A stretch of DNA of 64,000 nucleotides from NCBI GenBank assembly GCA_944385925.1, contig CALWZE010000089.1:1-64000 (forward strand), given 5' to 3'. Positions 22,893 through 31,878 of the stretch are shown here, piece by piece; position 1 is the first letter of the stretch; every line of letters starts with the position of its first letter. Below the pieces are notes generated by a model. The model made no database searches. It saw only the letters and a list, made by a program, of their open reading frames with translations, and was not told the origin of the DNA. Source of the stretch: an uncultured Clostridia bacterium (GTDB lineage: Bacteria > Bacillota > Clostridia > Oscillospirales > Ruminococcaceae). The position numbers were made by a program, and so were the translations under genes.

Positions 22893-23981
22893 ATGGAACG
22901 AGTATTCAATTTTTCGGCGGGACCCTCCATGCTTCCGCTCCCCGTGCTTGAGCAGGTCCAGGCGGACCTCGTGAACTACAAAGGCGCGGGATGTAGCGTG
23001 CTGGAGATGAGTCACCGATCGCGTCCTTACGAAGAGATTATTGAGAATGCCGAAGCGACCCTTCGCCGAATCATGAACATTCCGGACGATTATGCAGTGC
23101 TGTTCCTGCAAGGCGGCGCATCGCTGCAGTTTTCCATGGTGCCGATGAACCTTGCGCGGCGCGGCGCGACGATGGACTACGCGCTGACCGGCCAGTTCGC
23201 AACAAAGGCATGGCAGGAAGGCAAGCGCTGGGGCAATGCTGTGGCAGTCTGCTCCAGCAAGGAAGACAAATACGCCTACATTCCCAAAATTACCAAAGAA
23301 ATGCTCTCGCCGGACGCGGCTTACCTGCATATTACCGGCAATAACACGATCTTTGGCACGATGTACAACGAATTGCCGCCGGTTGGGGACACGCCGCTTG
23401 TCTGCGATCTGTCTTCCATCATTCTTGGACGGGAATTTGACGTGCGGGATTTTGCGCTGATTTATGCCGGCGCACAGAAAAACATGGGACCGGCCGGCTT
23501 GACGGTTGTAATCATGAAAAAATCCCTGCTGACCGACGATCTGGACGAGGTCGTTCCTTCCATGCTCAGCTATAAAAAGATGGCGGACGCAGGTTCCATG
23601 TACAACACACCGCCCTGCTTCGCGATTTATGTCGCCGGACTGGTGTTCCAGTGGGTCGAGCAGACCGGCGGCGTTGCGGCTATGGAAAAGCGCAACCGCG
23701 AAAAGGCGGCGCTGCTTTATGACGCGCTGGACGCTTCCGATCTTTTCAAAGGCGCTGCAGCCAAAGAAGACCGCTCGATCATGAACGCGACCTTTACGCT
23801 GCCGGACGACGAGCAGACCAAGGCGTTCCTGGCGCTGTGCGAGAGCCGCGGTATGATCAACCTGAAAGGCCACCGTTCGGTCGGCGGCTGCCGCGCATCC
23901 ATTTACAATGCGATGCCGCGTGAGGGCGTTGAGCGGCTGGTTGAGACAATTCGGGATTTTGAACAGGGAAAACGTGTTTGA
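22893..23981 (+). CDS. serC: Phosphoserine aminotransferase
   Basis: Protein of 362 residues, full length for SerC. FNFSAGPSMLP opens it, FLQGGASLQFSM binds the cofactor phosphate and GAQKNMGPAGLTVVIM carries the PLP lysine. It converts 3-phosphohydroxypyruvate and glutamate to phosphoserine, and may also serve PLP synthesis. TCGGAGGA precedes ATG 22893. serA follows 20 bp later and DUF1015 after that, a gene trio repeated in many Clostridia. Confidence 0.96.
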   Translation: MERVFNFSAGPSMLPLPVLEQVQADLVNYKGAGCSVLEMSHRSRPYEEIIENAEATLRRIMNIPDDYAVLFLQGGASLQFSMVPMNLARRGATMDYALTGQFATKAWQEGKRWGNAVAVCSSKEDKYAYIPKITKEMLSPDAAYLHITGNNTIFGTMYNELPPVGDTPLVCDLSSIILGREFDVRDFALIYAGAQKNMGPAGLTVVIMKKSLLTDDLDEVVPSMLSYKKMADAGSMYNTPPCFAIYVAGLVFQWVEQTGGVAAMEKRNREKAALLYDALDASDLFKGAAAKEDRSIMNATFTLPDDEQTKAFLALCESRGMINLKGHRSVGGCRASIYNAMPREGVERLVETIRDFEQGKRV

Positions 23982-24001
23982 TGATTAACAGAGGATGAAA
24001 A

Positions 24002-25171
24002 ATGTTTACAATAAAAAAACTCAATAATATTTCTGACGCAATTCACGACCATCTCCCCACCGACACCTTTCGGGTGACGGATGCGGCGGAGGACTTTGAC
24101 GCCGTTTTGGTGCGTTCTGCGGACATGCATGAGATGACGCTGCCCGAAAACCTGCTTGCGATTGCGCGCGCGGGCGCCGGCGTGAACAACATCCCCATTC
24201 CCCAGTGCACCGAGCAGGGAATTGTAGTTTTCAATACACCCGGCGCAAACGCCAACGCGGTAAAGGAACTGGTCATCTGCGGTATGCTGCTTGCGGGCCG
24301 CAAGGTTGTTCCCGGCATCGAGTGGCTTGAGCAGGAAGCGAACAAGGGCACGACCGGACTGGATAAACTGGTCGAAAAAGCCAAAAATCAGTTTGTCGGA
24401 CCTGAAATCGCGGGCAAAAAGCTCGGCGTGATCGGTCTGGGCGCAATCGGTGTGCTGGTTGCGAATGCGGCGAGTCATGGCCTGGGTATGGAGGTGATCG
24501 GTTACGATCCCTTCATGTCTGTGGAAGCTGCCTGGCACCTGACCCGCGCCGTGCGGCATGCGGTAAGTTTGGATGAAATCTTCAGCCAGTGCGACTACAT
24601 TACGCTGCATCTGCCGCTCAACGACAAAACCCGCAATACGGTGGGCGCGGCTGAGTTTGCCAAAATGAAGGACGGTGCGGTGCTGCTCAACTTTGCGCGC
24701 GGCGGTCTGGTGGACGAGGACGCCATGCTTGCGGCGCTGGAAAGCGGCCGGCTGTATCGCTATGTCACCGACTTCCCCAACGAAAAAATCGTCAATCACG
24801 ACGGGGTTATCGCGACGCCGCATCTGGGTGCTTCGACGCCCGAGTCGGAAGAGAACTGCGCTGTAATGGCGGCGCAGGAGCTGGCCAACTATCTGCTGGA
24901 CGGCAACATCAAAAACTCGGTGAATCTGCCGGAATGCGAGCTGCCCCGCATCAGCAAATCGCGCGTGGCTATCATTAACAAGAATATCACCAATATGGTC
25001 GGGCAGATTACCGCTGCGCTTGCTGCGGACGGCCACAACATCGAGCACATGCTCAACAAGAGCCGCGGGGATTACGCCTATACGCTGATTGATCTTGAGC
25101 GTGCGCCTTCGCAGGAGTGCCTCACACGCATTCGCGCGATCGACGGCGTTGTGCGGGTACGTGTTCTGTGA
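24002..25171 (+). CDS. serA: D-3-phosphoglycerate dehydrogenase (ACT-type)
   Basis: Protein of 389 residues. The catalytic domain is split around an NAD-binding Rossmann domain (KLGVIGLGAIGVLVANAAS, about residues 140-160). Catalytic Arg, Glu and His are expected in ARGGLVDEDAM and TPHLGAST, and both stretches are present. A C-terminal ACT domain (about 315-389) is a likely serine-feedback site. It makes the first committed step of serine synthesis. The short, small-subunit form is common in Firmicutes. Second gene of the serC operon. Confidence 0.95.
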   Translation: MFTIKKLNNISDAIHDHLPTDTFRVTDAAEDFDAVLVRSADMHEMTLPENLLAIARAGAGVNNIPIPQCTEQGIVVFNTPGANANAVKELVICGMLLAGRKVVPGIEWLEQEANKGTTGLDKLVEKAKNQFVGPEIAGKKLGVIGLGAIGVLVANAASHGLGMEVIGYDPFMSVEAAWHLTRAVRHAVSLDEIFSQCDYITLHLPLNDKTRNTVGAAEFAKMKDGAVLLNFARGGLVDEDAMLAALESGRLYRYVTDFPNEKIVNHDGVIATPHLGASTPESEENCAVMAAQELANYLLDGNIKNSVNLPECELPRISKSRVAIINKNITNMVGQITAALAADGHNIEHMLNKSRGDYAYTLIDLERAPSQECLTRIRAIDGVVRVRVL

Positions 25172-25216
25172 AACTAAAGGCATAAAAGACTGAAAAGCTG
25201 GAGAAACTGGCAGGAA

Positions 25217-26404
25217 ATGAAACATCAGCAATCGATACAGGAAATGTTTGCAAAGGTCGGGGTGGCGATTCCCAAAATACTGCTGCCTGGCCGGGGCGTT
25301 AAATGCGAAAAATTCGCGGTAATTGCCTGTGACCAGCATTCTGCTGAACCGGAGTATTGGCAGAAAGTTGAGGAAATTGTCGGAGATGCGCCCTCGGCGC
25401 TGCGGCTCATGCTGCCGGAGGCCTGGCTGGACCGGCAGGAGGAGTCTACCGACAAAATCGTCGAGACAATGCATAGTTATCTTGAGAACAACACCTTCCG
25501 CGAACTGGACGAAGGTCTGATTCTGGTGCACCGCATGACCGACAGCGGTATGCGCAAGGGATTGATGCTTGCATTGGATCTGGAGCAGTATGACTTTTCC
25601 AAAAATGCCAAAACGCTGATTCGCGCGACCGAGGATACGGTGGTCGAGCGGCTCCCGGCAAGGGTTGCCGTGCGGGAAAAAGCGCCGCTTGAAATGCCGC
25701 ACGTCATGGTTCTGATCGATGACCGGATGAATCTGCTTGGCAGTGTCGTGGAACAGAACAAAGAAGCTTACCGGGTAGTGTACAATTTTGATCTCATGCT
25801 GGGCGGAGGACATCTGCGCGGCAGGCTGATCAACCGGCAGCAGGATCTGCGTGATATTGCGAATGCCCTGAATACCCTGCTTGAGCAAAGCGGGGACGGC
25901 TTTTTGTACGCCATGGGGGATGGAAATCACAGTTTTGCAGCTGCAAAATTGTATTGGGACAGCATTAAGGAGAGCCTGACGCCGGAACAGCGCCAGCATC
26001 ATCCTGCAAGGTATGCGCTCGCGGAAATCGTCAACCTGTATGACCGCGGGCTGACCGTTGAACCGATCCACAGGCTGTTAATGGGAGTAGATCCCCGGCA
26101 GGTGCAGCGGGAAATCGGCTTTGACGCGGCGAATCCTCCCTCACTGCAGGAATTGCAGCCAAAACTGGACAGCTGGCTTGCAGAGCATCCGCAGGCAAAG
26201 CTGGAGTATATTCACGGCGAAGAGGAATGCCGTGCGCTCGCTGCACAGGCTCCCGACCGGCTTGCGATTATCTTCCCGCCCTTTGACAGAAAGAGTATTT
26301 TTTCTGTGGTTCGTGAAAAAGGCGCGTTTGTACGCAAGAGCTTTTCGCTGGGAAGCGCAAATGAAAAGCGCTATTATCTGGAATGCCGCAAAATTGTGGA
26401 GTGA
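25217..26404 (+). CDS. DUF1015 family protein (SerC/SerA-associated)
   Basis: Protein of 395 residues resembling DUF1015: an early CDQ motif (VIACDQHSAEP), GDGNHSFAAAK near residue 237 and a late PFDRKSIF segment. The family is predicted to be cytoplasmic with a ParB/nuclease-like fold. Members close to serC and serA are common, and a free-serine kinase (SerK) belongs to a related family, so a role in serine metabolism is reasonable. It starts 45 bp after serA with a close GGCAGGAA ribosome site. Confidence 0.85.
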   Translation: MKHQQSIQEMFAKVGVAIPKILLPGRGVKCEKFAVIACDQHSAEPEYWQKVEEIVGDAPSALRLMLPEAWLDRQEESTDKIVETMHSYLENNTFRELDEGLILVHRMTDSGMRKGLMLALDLEQYDFSKNAKTLIRATEDTVVERLPARVAVREKAPLEMPHVMVLIDDRMNLLGSVVEQNKEAYRVVYNFDLMLGGGHLRGRLINRQQDLRDIANALNTLLEQSGDGFLYAMGDGNHSFAAAKLYWDSIKESLTPEQRQHHPARYALAEIVNLYDRGLTVEPIHRLLMGVDPRQVQREIGFDAANPPSLQELQPKLDSWLAEHPQAKLEYIHGEEECRALAAQAPDRLAIIFPPFDRKSIFSVVREKGAFVRKSFSLGSANEKRYYLECRKIVE

Positions 26405-26556
26405 TCTTTCGGTTTCGTTTTGGACCGGCTTTGGAATTTAAAAATTCTTGAGCGAGTGAATCGGTGCCGGATACATGGCTTTTGTGCCGCGGCGTCAGGA
26501 TGTACGGTCAAGGCAATAGCGGATTGCCTGTTGCCGGAAATAGACAGTTTTTCAAA

Positions 26557-26580
26557 GCGGGAGGGCGTCTGCCCTCCCGC
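26557..26580 (+). other. Perfect GC hairpin between DUF1015 and the aminotransferase gene
   Basis: GCGGGAGGGC and GCCCTCCCGC pair perfectly around a GTCT loop. No T-run follows, so it is a weak terminator at best or an mRNA processing or stability element. The aminotransferase starts 50 bp later. Confidence 0.6.
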
Positions 26581-26630
26581 ATTAGTCGCATCTATGCGGA
26601 TGCAAATACAGAAAATCAGAGGACAGATCG

Positions 26631-27791
26631 ATGCAGTTTTCCAAAAGATTATCTTTATTCGGTGACGAGATATTTGCGGCGCTGAACCGCAGAAAGGTCG
26701 AGCTGGAAGCATCCGGAAAGCGGATCTACAATCTTTCAGTCGGCACGCCTGACTTTGAGACGCCTGCGCATATCCGTCAAGCGCTGATCGAGGCCGCAGA
26801 GGATCCGGAAAACTGGAAATACGCGCTGCGGGATTTGCCGGAGCTTCTGCAAGCCGTGTGCGGTTATTACGCGCGCAGGTTCGGCGTGCAGATCACACCC
26901 GATGAGGTGATGAGCGTCAACGGCAGTCAGGAGGGCATTGGACACATTGGCCTTGCGCTTTGCGACGAGGGGGATGTTGTTCTTCTGCCGGACCCCGGTT
27001 ACCCGGTGTTTACGGCGGGCAGTCTGCTTGGCGGTGCAAAACCTTATTACTATCCGCTGCTGGAGGAAAACGGATTTTTGCCCGATTTGTCGGCGATACC
27101 ACGGGAAACGGCCGAAGCGGCGAAATATATGATTGTTTCTTTCCCCTCCAATCCGGCCGGAAGCGTGGCCGGCGAGGCGTTTTATCGCGAGCTGGTTGAC
27201 TTTGCCAAAAAATACGACATCCTCATCATTCACGACAATGCCTATAGCGACATTATTTTTGATGGCAAAGAGGGGCGCAGCTTTTTCAATGTACCTGGCG
27301 CAAGAGAAGTCGGCGTCGAGTTTTTCAGCCTTTCCAAGAGCTTTAATGTCACCGGCGCACGCATCAGCTTTCTGATTGGCCGCACGGATGTGATACAGGC
27401 AGTACGGCTGCTGCGCAGTCAGATTGACTTCGGCATGTTTCTGCCGGTCCAGCGCGCGGCGATTGCGGCGCTGAACGGTCCCCGGGAAGCCGTAGTCCGG
27501 CAGTGCGCAGATTATCAGGCGCGCCGGGACGCGCTCTGCGGCGGACTGCGTTCTATCGGCTGGGCAGTCCCGGACAGCAAGGGTTCCATGTTCGTCTGGG
27601 CTAAACTTCCGCAGGGACATCAGGACAGCATGGTGTTTTGTATGCAGCTGATGGAAAAAGCGGGAGTGATCTGCACACCGGGCGCTTCTTTCGGCCCGCA
27701 TGGAGAGGGATATGTTCGTTTTGCGCTTGTACTTCCGCCGCAGGAGATCTGCGAGGTGGTGCAGGCCATCCGGGAAAGCGGTTTGCTCTAA
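26631..27791 (+). CDS. Class I/II PLP aminotransferase (DapL / aspartate-transaminase-like)
   Basis: Protein of 386 residues with fold-type I signatures: LSVGTPDFETP, NGSQEGIGHIGLAL, PDPGYPVF, SFPSNPAGSV and the PLP lysine in SLSKSFNVTGARISF. The overall pattern is closest to LL-diaminopimelate aminotransferase and related alanine/aspartate enzymes of Clostridia. The exact substrate cannot be assigned from sequence alone. ATG 26631 follows GAGGAC. It is co-directional with serC-serA but separated by a hairpin. Confidence 0.85.
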   Translation: MQFSKRLSLFGDEIFAALNRRKVELEASGKRIYNLSVGTPDFETPAHIRQALIEAAEDPENWKYALRDLPELLQAVCGYYARRFGVQITPDEVMSVNGSQEGIGHIGLALCDEGDVVLLPDPGYPVFTAGSLLGGAKPYYYPLLEENGFLPDLSAIPRETAEAAKYMIVSFPSNPAGSVAGEAFYRELVDFAKKYDILIIHDNAYSDIIFDGKEGRSFFNVPGAREVGVEFFSLSKSFNVTGARISFLIGRTDVIQAVRLLRSQIDFGMFLPVQRAAIAALNGPREAVVRQCADYQARRDALCGGLRSIGWAVPDSKGSMFVWAKLPQGHQDSMVFCMQLMEKAGVICTPGASFGPHGEGYVRFALVLPPQEICEVVQAIRESGLL

Positions 27792-27914
27792 TCAACCCGG
27801 TCTTTATAAATATTGGGGAGATTAGGCCTTGAAGCGGGATGGTTTAGATAAAAAAGGAGAAACTTGATTATATCTCCTAACTTGAGTATCTGCTTTAACA
27901 AAAGCATGTAATCT

Positions 27915-27952
27915 AAGAAGCTCCTGCGCATCATTGCGCAGGAGCTTCTTTA
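27915..27952. terminator. Terminator between the converging aminotransferase and esterase genes
   Basis: AAGAAGCTCCTGCGCA / TGCGCAGGAGCTTCTT stem with a tight loop. It is long and symmetrical and can serve both strands. The neighbouring 120-135 bp on either side hold nothing recognisable. Confidence 0.85.
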
Positions 27953-28087
27953 TGCTCAAAGTATATTGGACTAGCAGCTTCCGGCCAGCTTATAGTAGAA
28001 GACTAACGGTTAATCATCGTTCATCAGATTTTTGCGCATAGTAAGCCATAAAAAACGCATAAGCCCTGTACCGCGGGCATGCTGTCT

Positions 28088-28762
28088 TTATCTGTTCAAT
28101 AACCAATAAATACCCGCAGCGGTTCGCTCTGCCGCATGATCGTAATGATTGCCTGCGTTAAGCTGGAACGTCGTGCTGATGCCTTGGCTCTGATAGTATG
28201 TTTGGATATTCTCCGTATTCTGCTGCACACTGCACAGAATAGGATTTCTTGTCTTGCTTTCCTTGTCACCCAGTGAAAAGTAAATGAAGTCCGGGCGCCG
28301 TTCGGGATTGTGGGAGAAAATGAATTCTTTAAATCCGGGAAACCAGAGCGAACCGGACATGCTGCCCACGCGAGAGAAAACATCCGTTTTGTAGATGGAA
28401 TACAGGGCAAACAATCCGGCCAGAGAATAGCCCGCAATCCCTCGCCACTGCGGATTTGCAATTATGCCGTTCTCCGCAGTTGGGACAATCTGCTCTGTCA
28501 TAATCCGCAGATAATCATCTGCACCCCCGGTAAGTGGTTCAGAATTCTTAAAAGCTGGCGGGCTATCCCAGGGTGACATATCGTGGTTCCAGACCAGATC
28601 ACTGATAGCTACCAAAGTAAACGGTGGAGAACCGGCGGCCTGAACAGTCTGGAATACCTTCTGGCCCTCGCCGGCAAAGCAATTGAGATAAATCACCGGC
28701 GCCCCGGATTCGGCGGCAGAAAAGACGGATACAGTTTTGTTATGTGTGATAAAGGTTTGCAT
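28088..28762 (-). CDS. Putative esterase (Fes/IroE-like alpha/beta hydrolase)
   Basis: About 224 residues. GYSLAG (about 114-119) is the nucleophile elbow, SLGDKESKTRN carries the likely acid region and NHYDHAAER near the C-terminus holds the catalytic His. This matches the Esterase_D/Fes-like family, which includes hydrolases of siderophore, acetyl and S-formylglutathione esters. There is no signal peptide, so it acts in the cytoplasm. The substrate is open and no siderophore genes lie nearby. ATG 28762 is chosen; a GTG four codons earlier is also possible. Confidence 0.8.
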   Translation of the reverse strand: MQTFITHNKTVSVFSAAESGAPVIYLNCFAGEGQKVFQTVQAAGSPPFTLVAISDLVWNHDMSPWDSPPAFKNSEPLTGGADDYLRIMTEQIVPTAENGIIANPQWRGIAGYSLAGLFALYSIYKTDVFSRVGSMSGSLWFPGFKEFIFSHNPERRPDFIYFSLGDKESKTRNPILCSVQQNTENIQTYYQSQGISTTFQLNAGNHYDHAAERTAAGIYWLLNR

Positions 28763-29387
28763 GATTGGGATCACCTGTTTTTAACCGATAGCTTAAAGCT
28801 ATTTTGTCTAATCTTAATTGTACAACACTAGCGAACTGACCGCAATCCTGCGCAAGGACGCTGAATGCCGGGGCCGAATAGCCAGAAATGGAAGGGGAAA
28901 CCCGGCGGTTTCGGGCTGAAATTGCGGAAAAGCGGATTGGTGTCAGCTATATCCGCGAGCAGGATGAAGAATGCTGCAAAAATGCAAAAACTTTGGAGTA
29001 AGGCAAAAACGGACGCTGCATAGCAGTATTTCACAACAAATACGGCCGATCAGCCAGACGCTCTGCGCCTGGCATGGCCCAATCCGGAAGTTTGAGTAAT
29101 ATCTCACATAAAATACCCATCTTTGTGCTCTGGGCGATTTTTTTGGCAATTTTCCAGATAAGAACAGGTTTTGTTGTATGAGGCAAATTGAGACTTGTCG
29201 GATCAGGAAAAGGCGGCTATACTGAACAAAAACGTAATGCGGGCTTCCAAAGCATAACCATACTGGGCGAAGGGCCGGCAGGCAGTGCGTTTGCCGGCGG
29301 CGTAGCGGCTTGCAGCTTTTGCAAATGACAAAAGGCTTAATACGCGGCAAAGCTTTTAAGAATACAAATGAATTGGCGGTGGGAAAA
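28763..29387. other. Gene-poor interval of about 620 bp with a possible gene relic
   Basis: A short open frame (ATG 28888 to TAA 28999-29001, 37 codons) reads as a charged helix, with RRFRAEIAEKRIGVSYIREQ. It follows an out-of-frame stretch that also reads like protein (LTAILRKDAE), so it may be the remains of a frameshifted gene. The right half is AT-rich with no frame I can support, up to the Nudix gene. Confidence 0.35.
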
Positions 29388-29804
29388 GTGACCGAAGTGG
29401 TGGCAGCTCTTATCTGGAATCAGGACAAATTTATGATATGCCAACGTCCGGCGCATAAAGCAAGAGGCTTGTTGTGGGAATTTGTGGGCGGCAAAGTTGA
29501 ACCGGGTGAAACAAAAGAGCAGGCGCTCGTCCGGGAATGCCGCGAGGAATTGGCCGTGACACTGCAAGTTGGCGAAGTGTTTATGGAGGTGTTCCATGAA
29601 TATCCGGATTTAACCGTCCACCTGACATTGTTCAATGCAGCCGTTCAGGAGGGCACACCGCAAAAGCTGGAACACAACGACATTCGATGGATCACTGTAG
29701 AGGAAATCGATCAATATACTTTTTGTCCGGCAGATGAAGAAATCTTAGCAAGATTAAAATCACGCGAACGTGCCGCAGGATTTAAGAAAACACCGTCTGT
29801 TTAA
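29388..29804 (+). CDS. MutT-type Nudix hydrolase
   Basis: About 138 residues. The Nudix box is GGKVEPGETKEQALVRECREEL, split here as GGKVEPGETKEQ and the REXXEE-type RECREEL, with all catalytic glutamates. WEFVGGKVE and HLTLFNA are typical of the 8-oxo-dGTP diphosphatase (MutT/NudG) branch, so nucleotide-pool cleaning is likely. I prefer GTG 29388 (VTEVVAALIW is the family's usual start) to the longer frame from 29310. The ribosome site (GGTGGGA) is weak. Confidence 0.85.
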   Translation: MTEVVAALIWNQDKFMICQRPAHKARGLLWEFVGGKVEPGETKEQALVRECREELAVTLQVGEVFMEVFHEYPDLTVHLTLFNAAVQEGTPQKLEHNDIRWITVEEIDQYTFCPADEEILARLKSRERAAGFKKTPSV

Positions 29805-29843
29805 ATAACAGAGCGTTTTAGTGACAGGAAAAGGGGAGAGCGG

Positions 29844-30377
29844 GTGAAAGTAATCTGTTTTGGAGATTCCAACACTTTCGGTTACAATCCATGCCCCTGG
29901 TCCGGCGGACGCTACGATGCCGACAGCCGGTGGGTAGACATCCTGGCCGCAAAAACCGGATGGACGGTCAGCAACATGGGGTGCAACGGCCGGAAAATAC
30001 CGAATAAGGAGCCAGGCGTTTTTGAGGACGCGGACATGCTGATTATTATGCTGGGTACCAACGATCTGCTTCAAGGACAAAGCGCAAATCAGGCCGCCGA
30101 AAAGCTGAAGCGATTTCTTTGTGCGCTTTCTTTGGAACGCAGCAGGATTTTGCTGATTGCACCACCGCCGTTGAGCCTGGGTGATTGGGTGCAAAACCGG
30201 CAGCTACTTGACAACTCGTATGCTTTTTCTAAGTGCTGCCGTACTTTGGCGGGACAGATGCATATCCGCTTTTTTGACGCAGGAAAATGGAATATCCCGC
30301 TGGCTCGTGACGGCGTACATTTTACGCAGCAGGGGCACAAAGCCTTTGCCGCAGGACTTCTGGAGGAACTTACATGA
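29844..30377 (+). CDS. SGNH/GDSL hydrolase
   Basis: Protein of 177 residues with block I GDSNTFGYN (catalytic Ser 9), block II G in MGCNGRKI, block III GTNDLL and block V DGVHFTQQGH (Asp and His). The full catalytic set of SGNH esterases is present. It is cytoplasmic because no signal peptide is seen. It probably deacylates a small ester such as an acylated sugar. GTG 29844 follows AAGGGGAGAG. It overlaps the rhodanese gene by ATGA. Confidence 0.88.
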   Translation: MKVICFGDSNTFGYNPCPWSGGRYDADSRWVDILAAKTGWTVSNMGCNGRKIPNKEPGVFEDADMLIIMLGTNDLLQGQSANQAAEKLKRFLCALSLERSRILLIAPPPLSLGDWVQNRQLLDNSYAFSKCCRTLAGQMHIRFFDAGKWNIPLARDGVHFTQQGHKAFAAGLLEELT

Positions 30378-30754
30378 AACGAATCGTGCCGCTGCTTTTA
30401 CTGCTGATCCTGCTGACTGGGTGCGGTGGGAACAACAGCGAAATAACTTATCAACAGATCACTCAGGAAGAGGCAAAAGAAATGATGGACACGCAGGAGG
30501 TTATTATTCTGGATGTGCGTCAGCAGGAGGAATATGACGCTGCACACATTCCCGGTGCAGTGCTTTTGCCGGTAGATGCTATTGACGAGAAATCTGCGGC
30601 CTCCGTCATTCCGGAAAAGGATGCTGTCGTTCTGGTTTATTGCCGCAGCGGGAATCGAAGCAAGACCGCATCCTCCGCTTTGGCCGGATTGGGATATACC
30701 AACATTTATGAGTTTGGCGGCATCAACACCTGGCCTTATGAGACGGAGCCGTAA
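30374..30754 (+). CDS. Rhodanese-domain lipoprotein
   Basis: Protein of 126 residues. A lipoprotein signal (LLLLLILLTGC, Cys 17) is followed by a single rhodanese domain (about 28-124) with VIILDVRQQEEYDAAHIPGA and the active-site loop CRSGNRS near residue 96. It would sit on the outer face of the membrane and carry a persulfide or handle thiol and sulfur groups. Its start overlaps the SGNH gene (ATGA). A terminator follows at 30808. Confidence 0.9.
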   Translation: MKRIVPLLLLLILLTGCGGNNSEITYQQITQEEAKEMMDTQEVIILDVRQQEEYDAAHIPGAVLLPVDAIDEKSAASVIPEKDAVVLVYCRSGNRSKTASSALAGLGYTNIYEFGGINTWPYETEP

Positions 30755-30807
30755 AGATAATGAAATTCGCAATGGCGCATAATCCATATCGTCATAGAGA
30801 AAAGTAT

Positions 30808-30845
30808 GCGGGACCGGTTGACAGTGACCGGTCCCGCTGTTTTTG
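30808..30845 (+). terminator. Terminator after the rhodanese gene
   Basis: GCGGGACCGGT / ACCGGTCCCGC stem with an 8-nt loop, then TGTTTTT. Confidence 0.85.
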
Positions 30846-30908
30846 ACAGATGTTTACCTACAACATAAGATGGCCGTTGATTCTTATCACGGCTCTCCTG
30901 AAAAGGTT

Positions 30909-31304
30909 TTATTTTAATAATTCTTTTCGCAGGTCGTCCAGATACAGCTTTTGCTGGCGCTTGAGATAACCGGGGACAAAAGGATGCATCCACCAGCGCT
31001 TGGCGGTGACAGTTTCTGTACAGGTGAGCCGGGTTCCGTCCTCTACCGCCTCGAAAAATCCCTCCCAGGCGCCGGACATGTTGCTATTCTCCATGGTGAA
31101 TGCCCAATAGCGGAGCGGCTCACAGGCGGTGACCGTAAAGTGGGTGCAATATCCATTTTTGGTATGCTCTGTAAAATGGGTGTCGTCCAGAACTTTTGTC
31201 AAAGTGAGATCGCTGCGCCAGCCGGTATGAGCCAGGTCGGTCACCGTGTGCCACACCTGCTCCACCGGGCAGGGGAAATAAACGGCAACTTTAGAAACGG
31301 CCAT
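30909..31304 (-). CDS. SRPBCC-fold protein (polyketide cyclase / START-like)
   Basis: About 131 residues: VAVYFPCPVEQVWHTVTDLA, GWRSDLTLTKVLDDTHFTEH, and a final WWMHPFVPGYLKRQQKLYLD helix, the layout of small SRPBCC hydrophobic-ligand proteins. No catalytic role can be assigned. AAAGGAGTG precedes ATG 31304. It is the last gene of a six-gene minus-strand operon starting at the WYL regulator, with four bases between it and the DUF3795 gene. Confidence 0.82.
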   Translation of the reverse strand: MAVSKVAVYFPCPVEQVWHTVTDLAHTGWRSDLTLTKVLDDTHFTEHTKNGYCTHFTVTACEPLRYWAFTMENSNMSGAWEGFFEAVEDGTRLTCTETVTAKRWWMHPFVPGYLKRQQKLYLDDLRKELLK

Positions 31305-31308
31305 GCGA

Positions 31309-31866
31309 TCACTCCTTTTTTGTCTTTTTATTAAGTTTGAGACTGACGCCTCTGACGGCTGCTTTTTCCTGAAGCATACCTGCGGCAAGAAGGGCGCGTT
31401 CCCTGACCGGCAGTGACGCCGCTTCCGGAACATTGTTCAGGGCGGCCATTACCGGACGCAAATCCTCCAGCGGCAGAAGATAGACAGCTGCGGCAAAAAG
31501 GGTTTTGCGGCGTCCATCATTGTAACGGTACAGCAGTTCGTCCAGAATTGCCCGCTTTTCCTCCAGGTTGGAGAGATAGTCTTTCAATCCCAGCTTACAG
31601 GACTCGTCAATGTTCTGCTGCCGGCTGCTGTGGGGGACAAAGGAATCTGCATCATCAAAGCCTTCATAATGGGAACACGGGTATTCCGGGCACTCCCAGC
31701 AGAATTGAATGCCGCGATGCTGCATGGAACATCGGGCCTTGGCACAGCTTTGATTGCCTGCACCGCCGCCGCAGCCGGGACAGTAGCCGCCCAGGTGCAT
31801 GGTACACAATAGGCAGTTCAGGCCGCACAGAGAAAATCGAATTTCTGATCGTGAAAACCCTTTCAT
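31309..31866 (-). CDS. DUF3795-type cysteine-rich protein
   Basis: Protein of 185 residues. The first 65 carry at least eight cysteines in a DUF3795-like pattern: FSLCGLNCLLCTMHLGG, CPGCGGG, then CSMQHRGIQFCWECPEYPCS. They could hold zinc or an iron-sulfur cluster. The rest is helical. The role is unknown; such proteins are often encoded near regulators of stress or small-molecule responses. The ribosome site AAGGGGGGA precedes ATG 31866. Confidence 0.8.
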   Translation of the reverse strand: MKGFSRSEIRFSLCGLNCLLCTMHLGGYCPGCGGGAGNQSCAKARCSMQHRGIQFCWECPEYPCSHYEGFDDADSFVPHSSRQQNIDESCKLGLKDYLSNLEEKRAILDELLYRYNDGRRKTLFAAAVYLLPLEDLRPVMAALNNVPEAASLPVRERALLAAGMLQEKAAVRGVSLKLNKKTKKE

Positions 31867-31878
31867 GACAATCCCCCC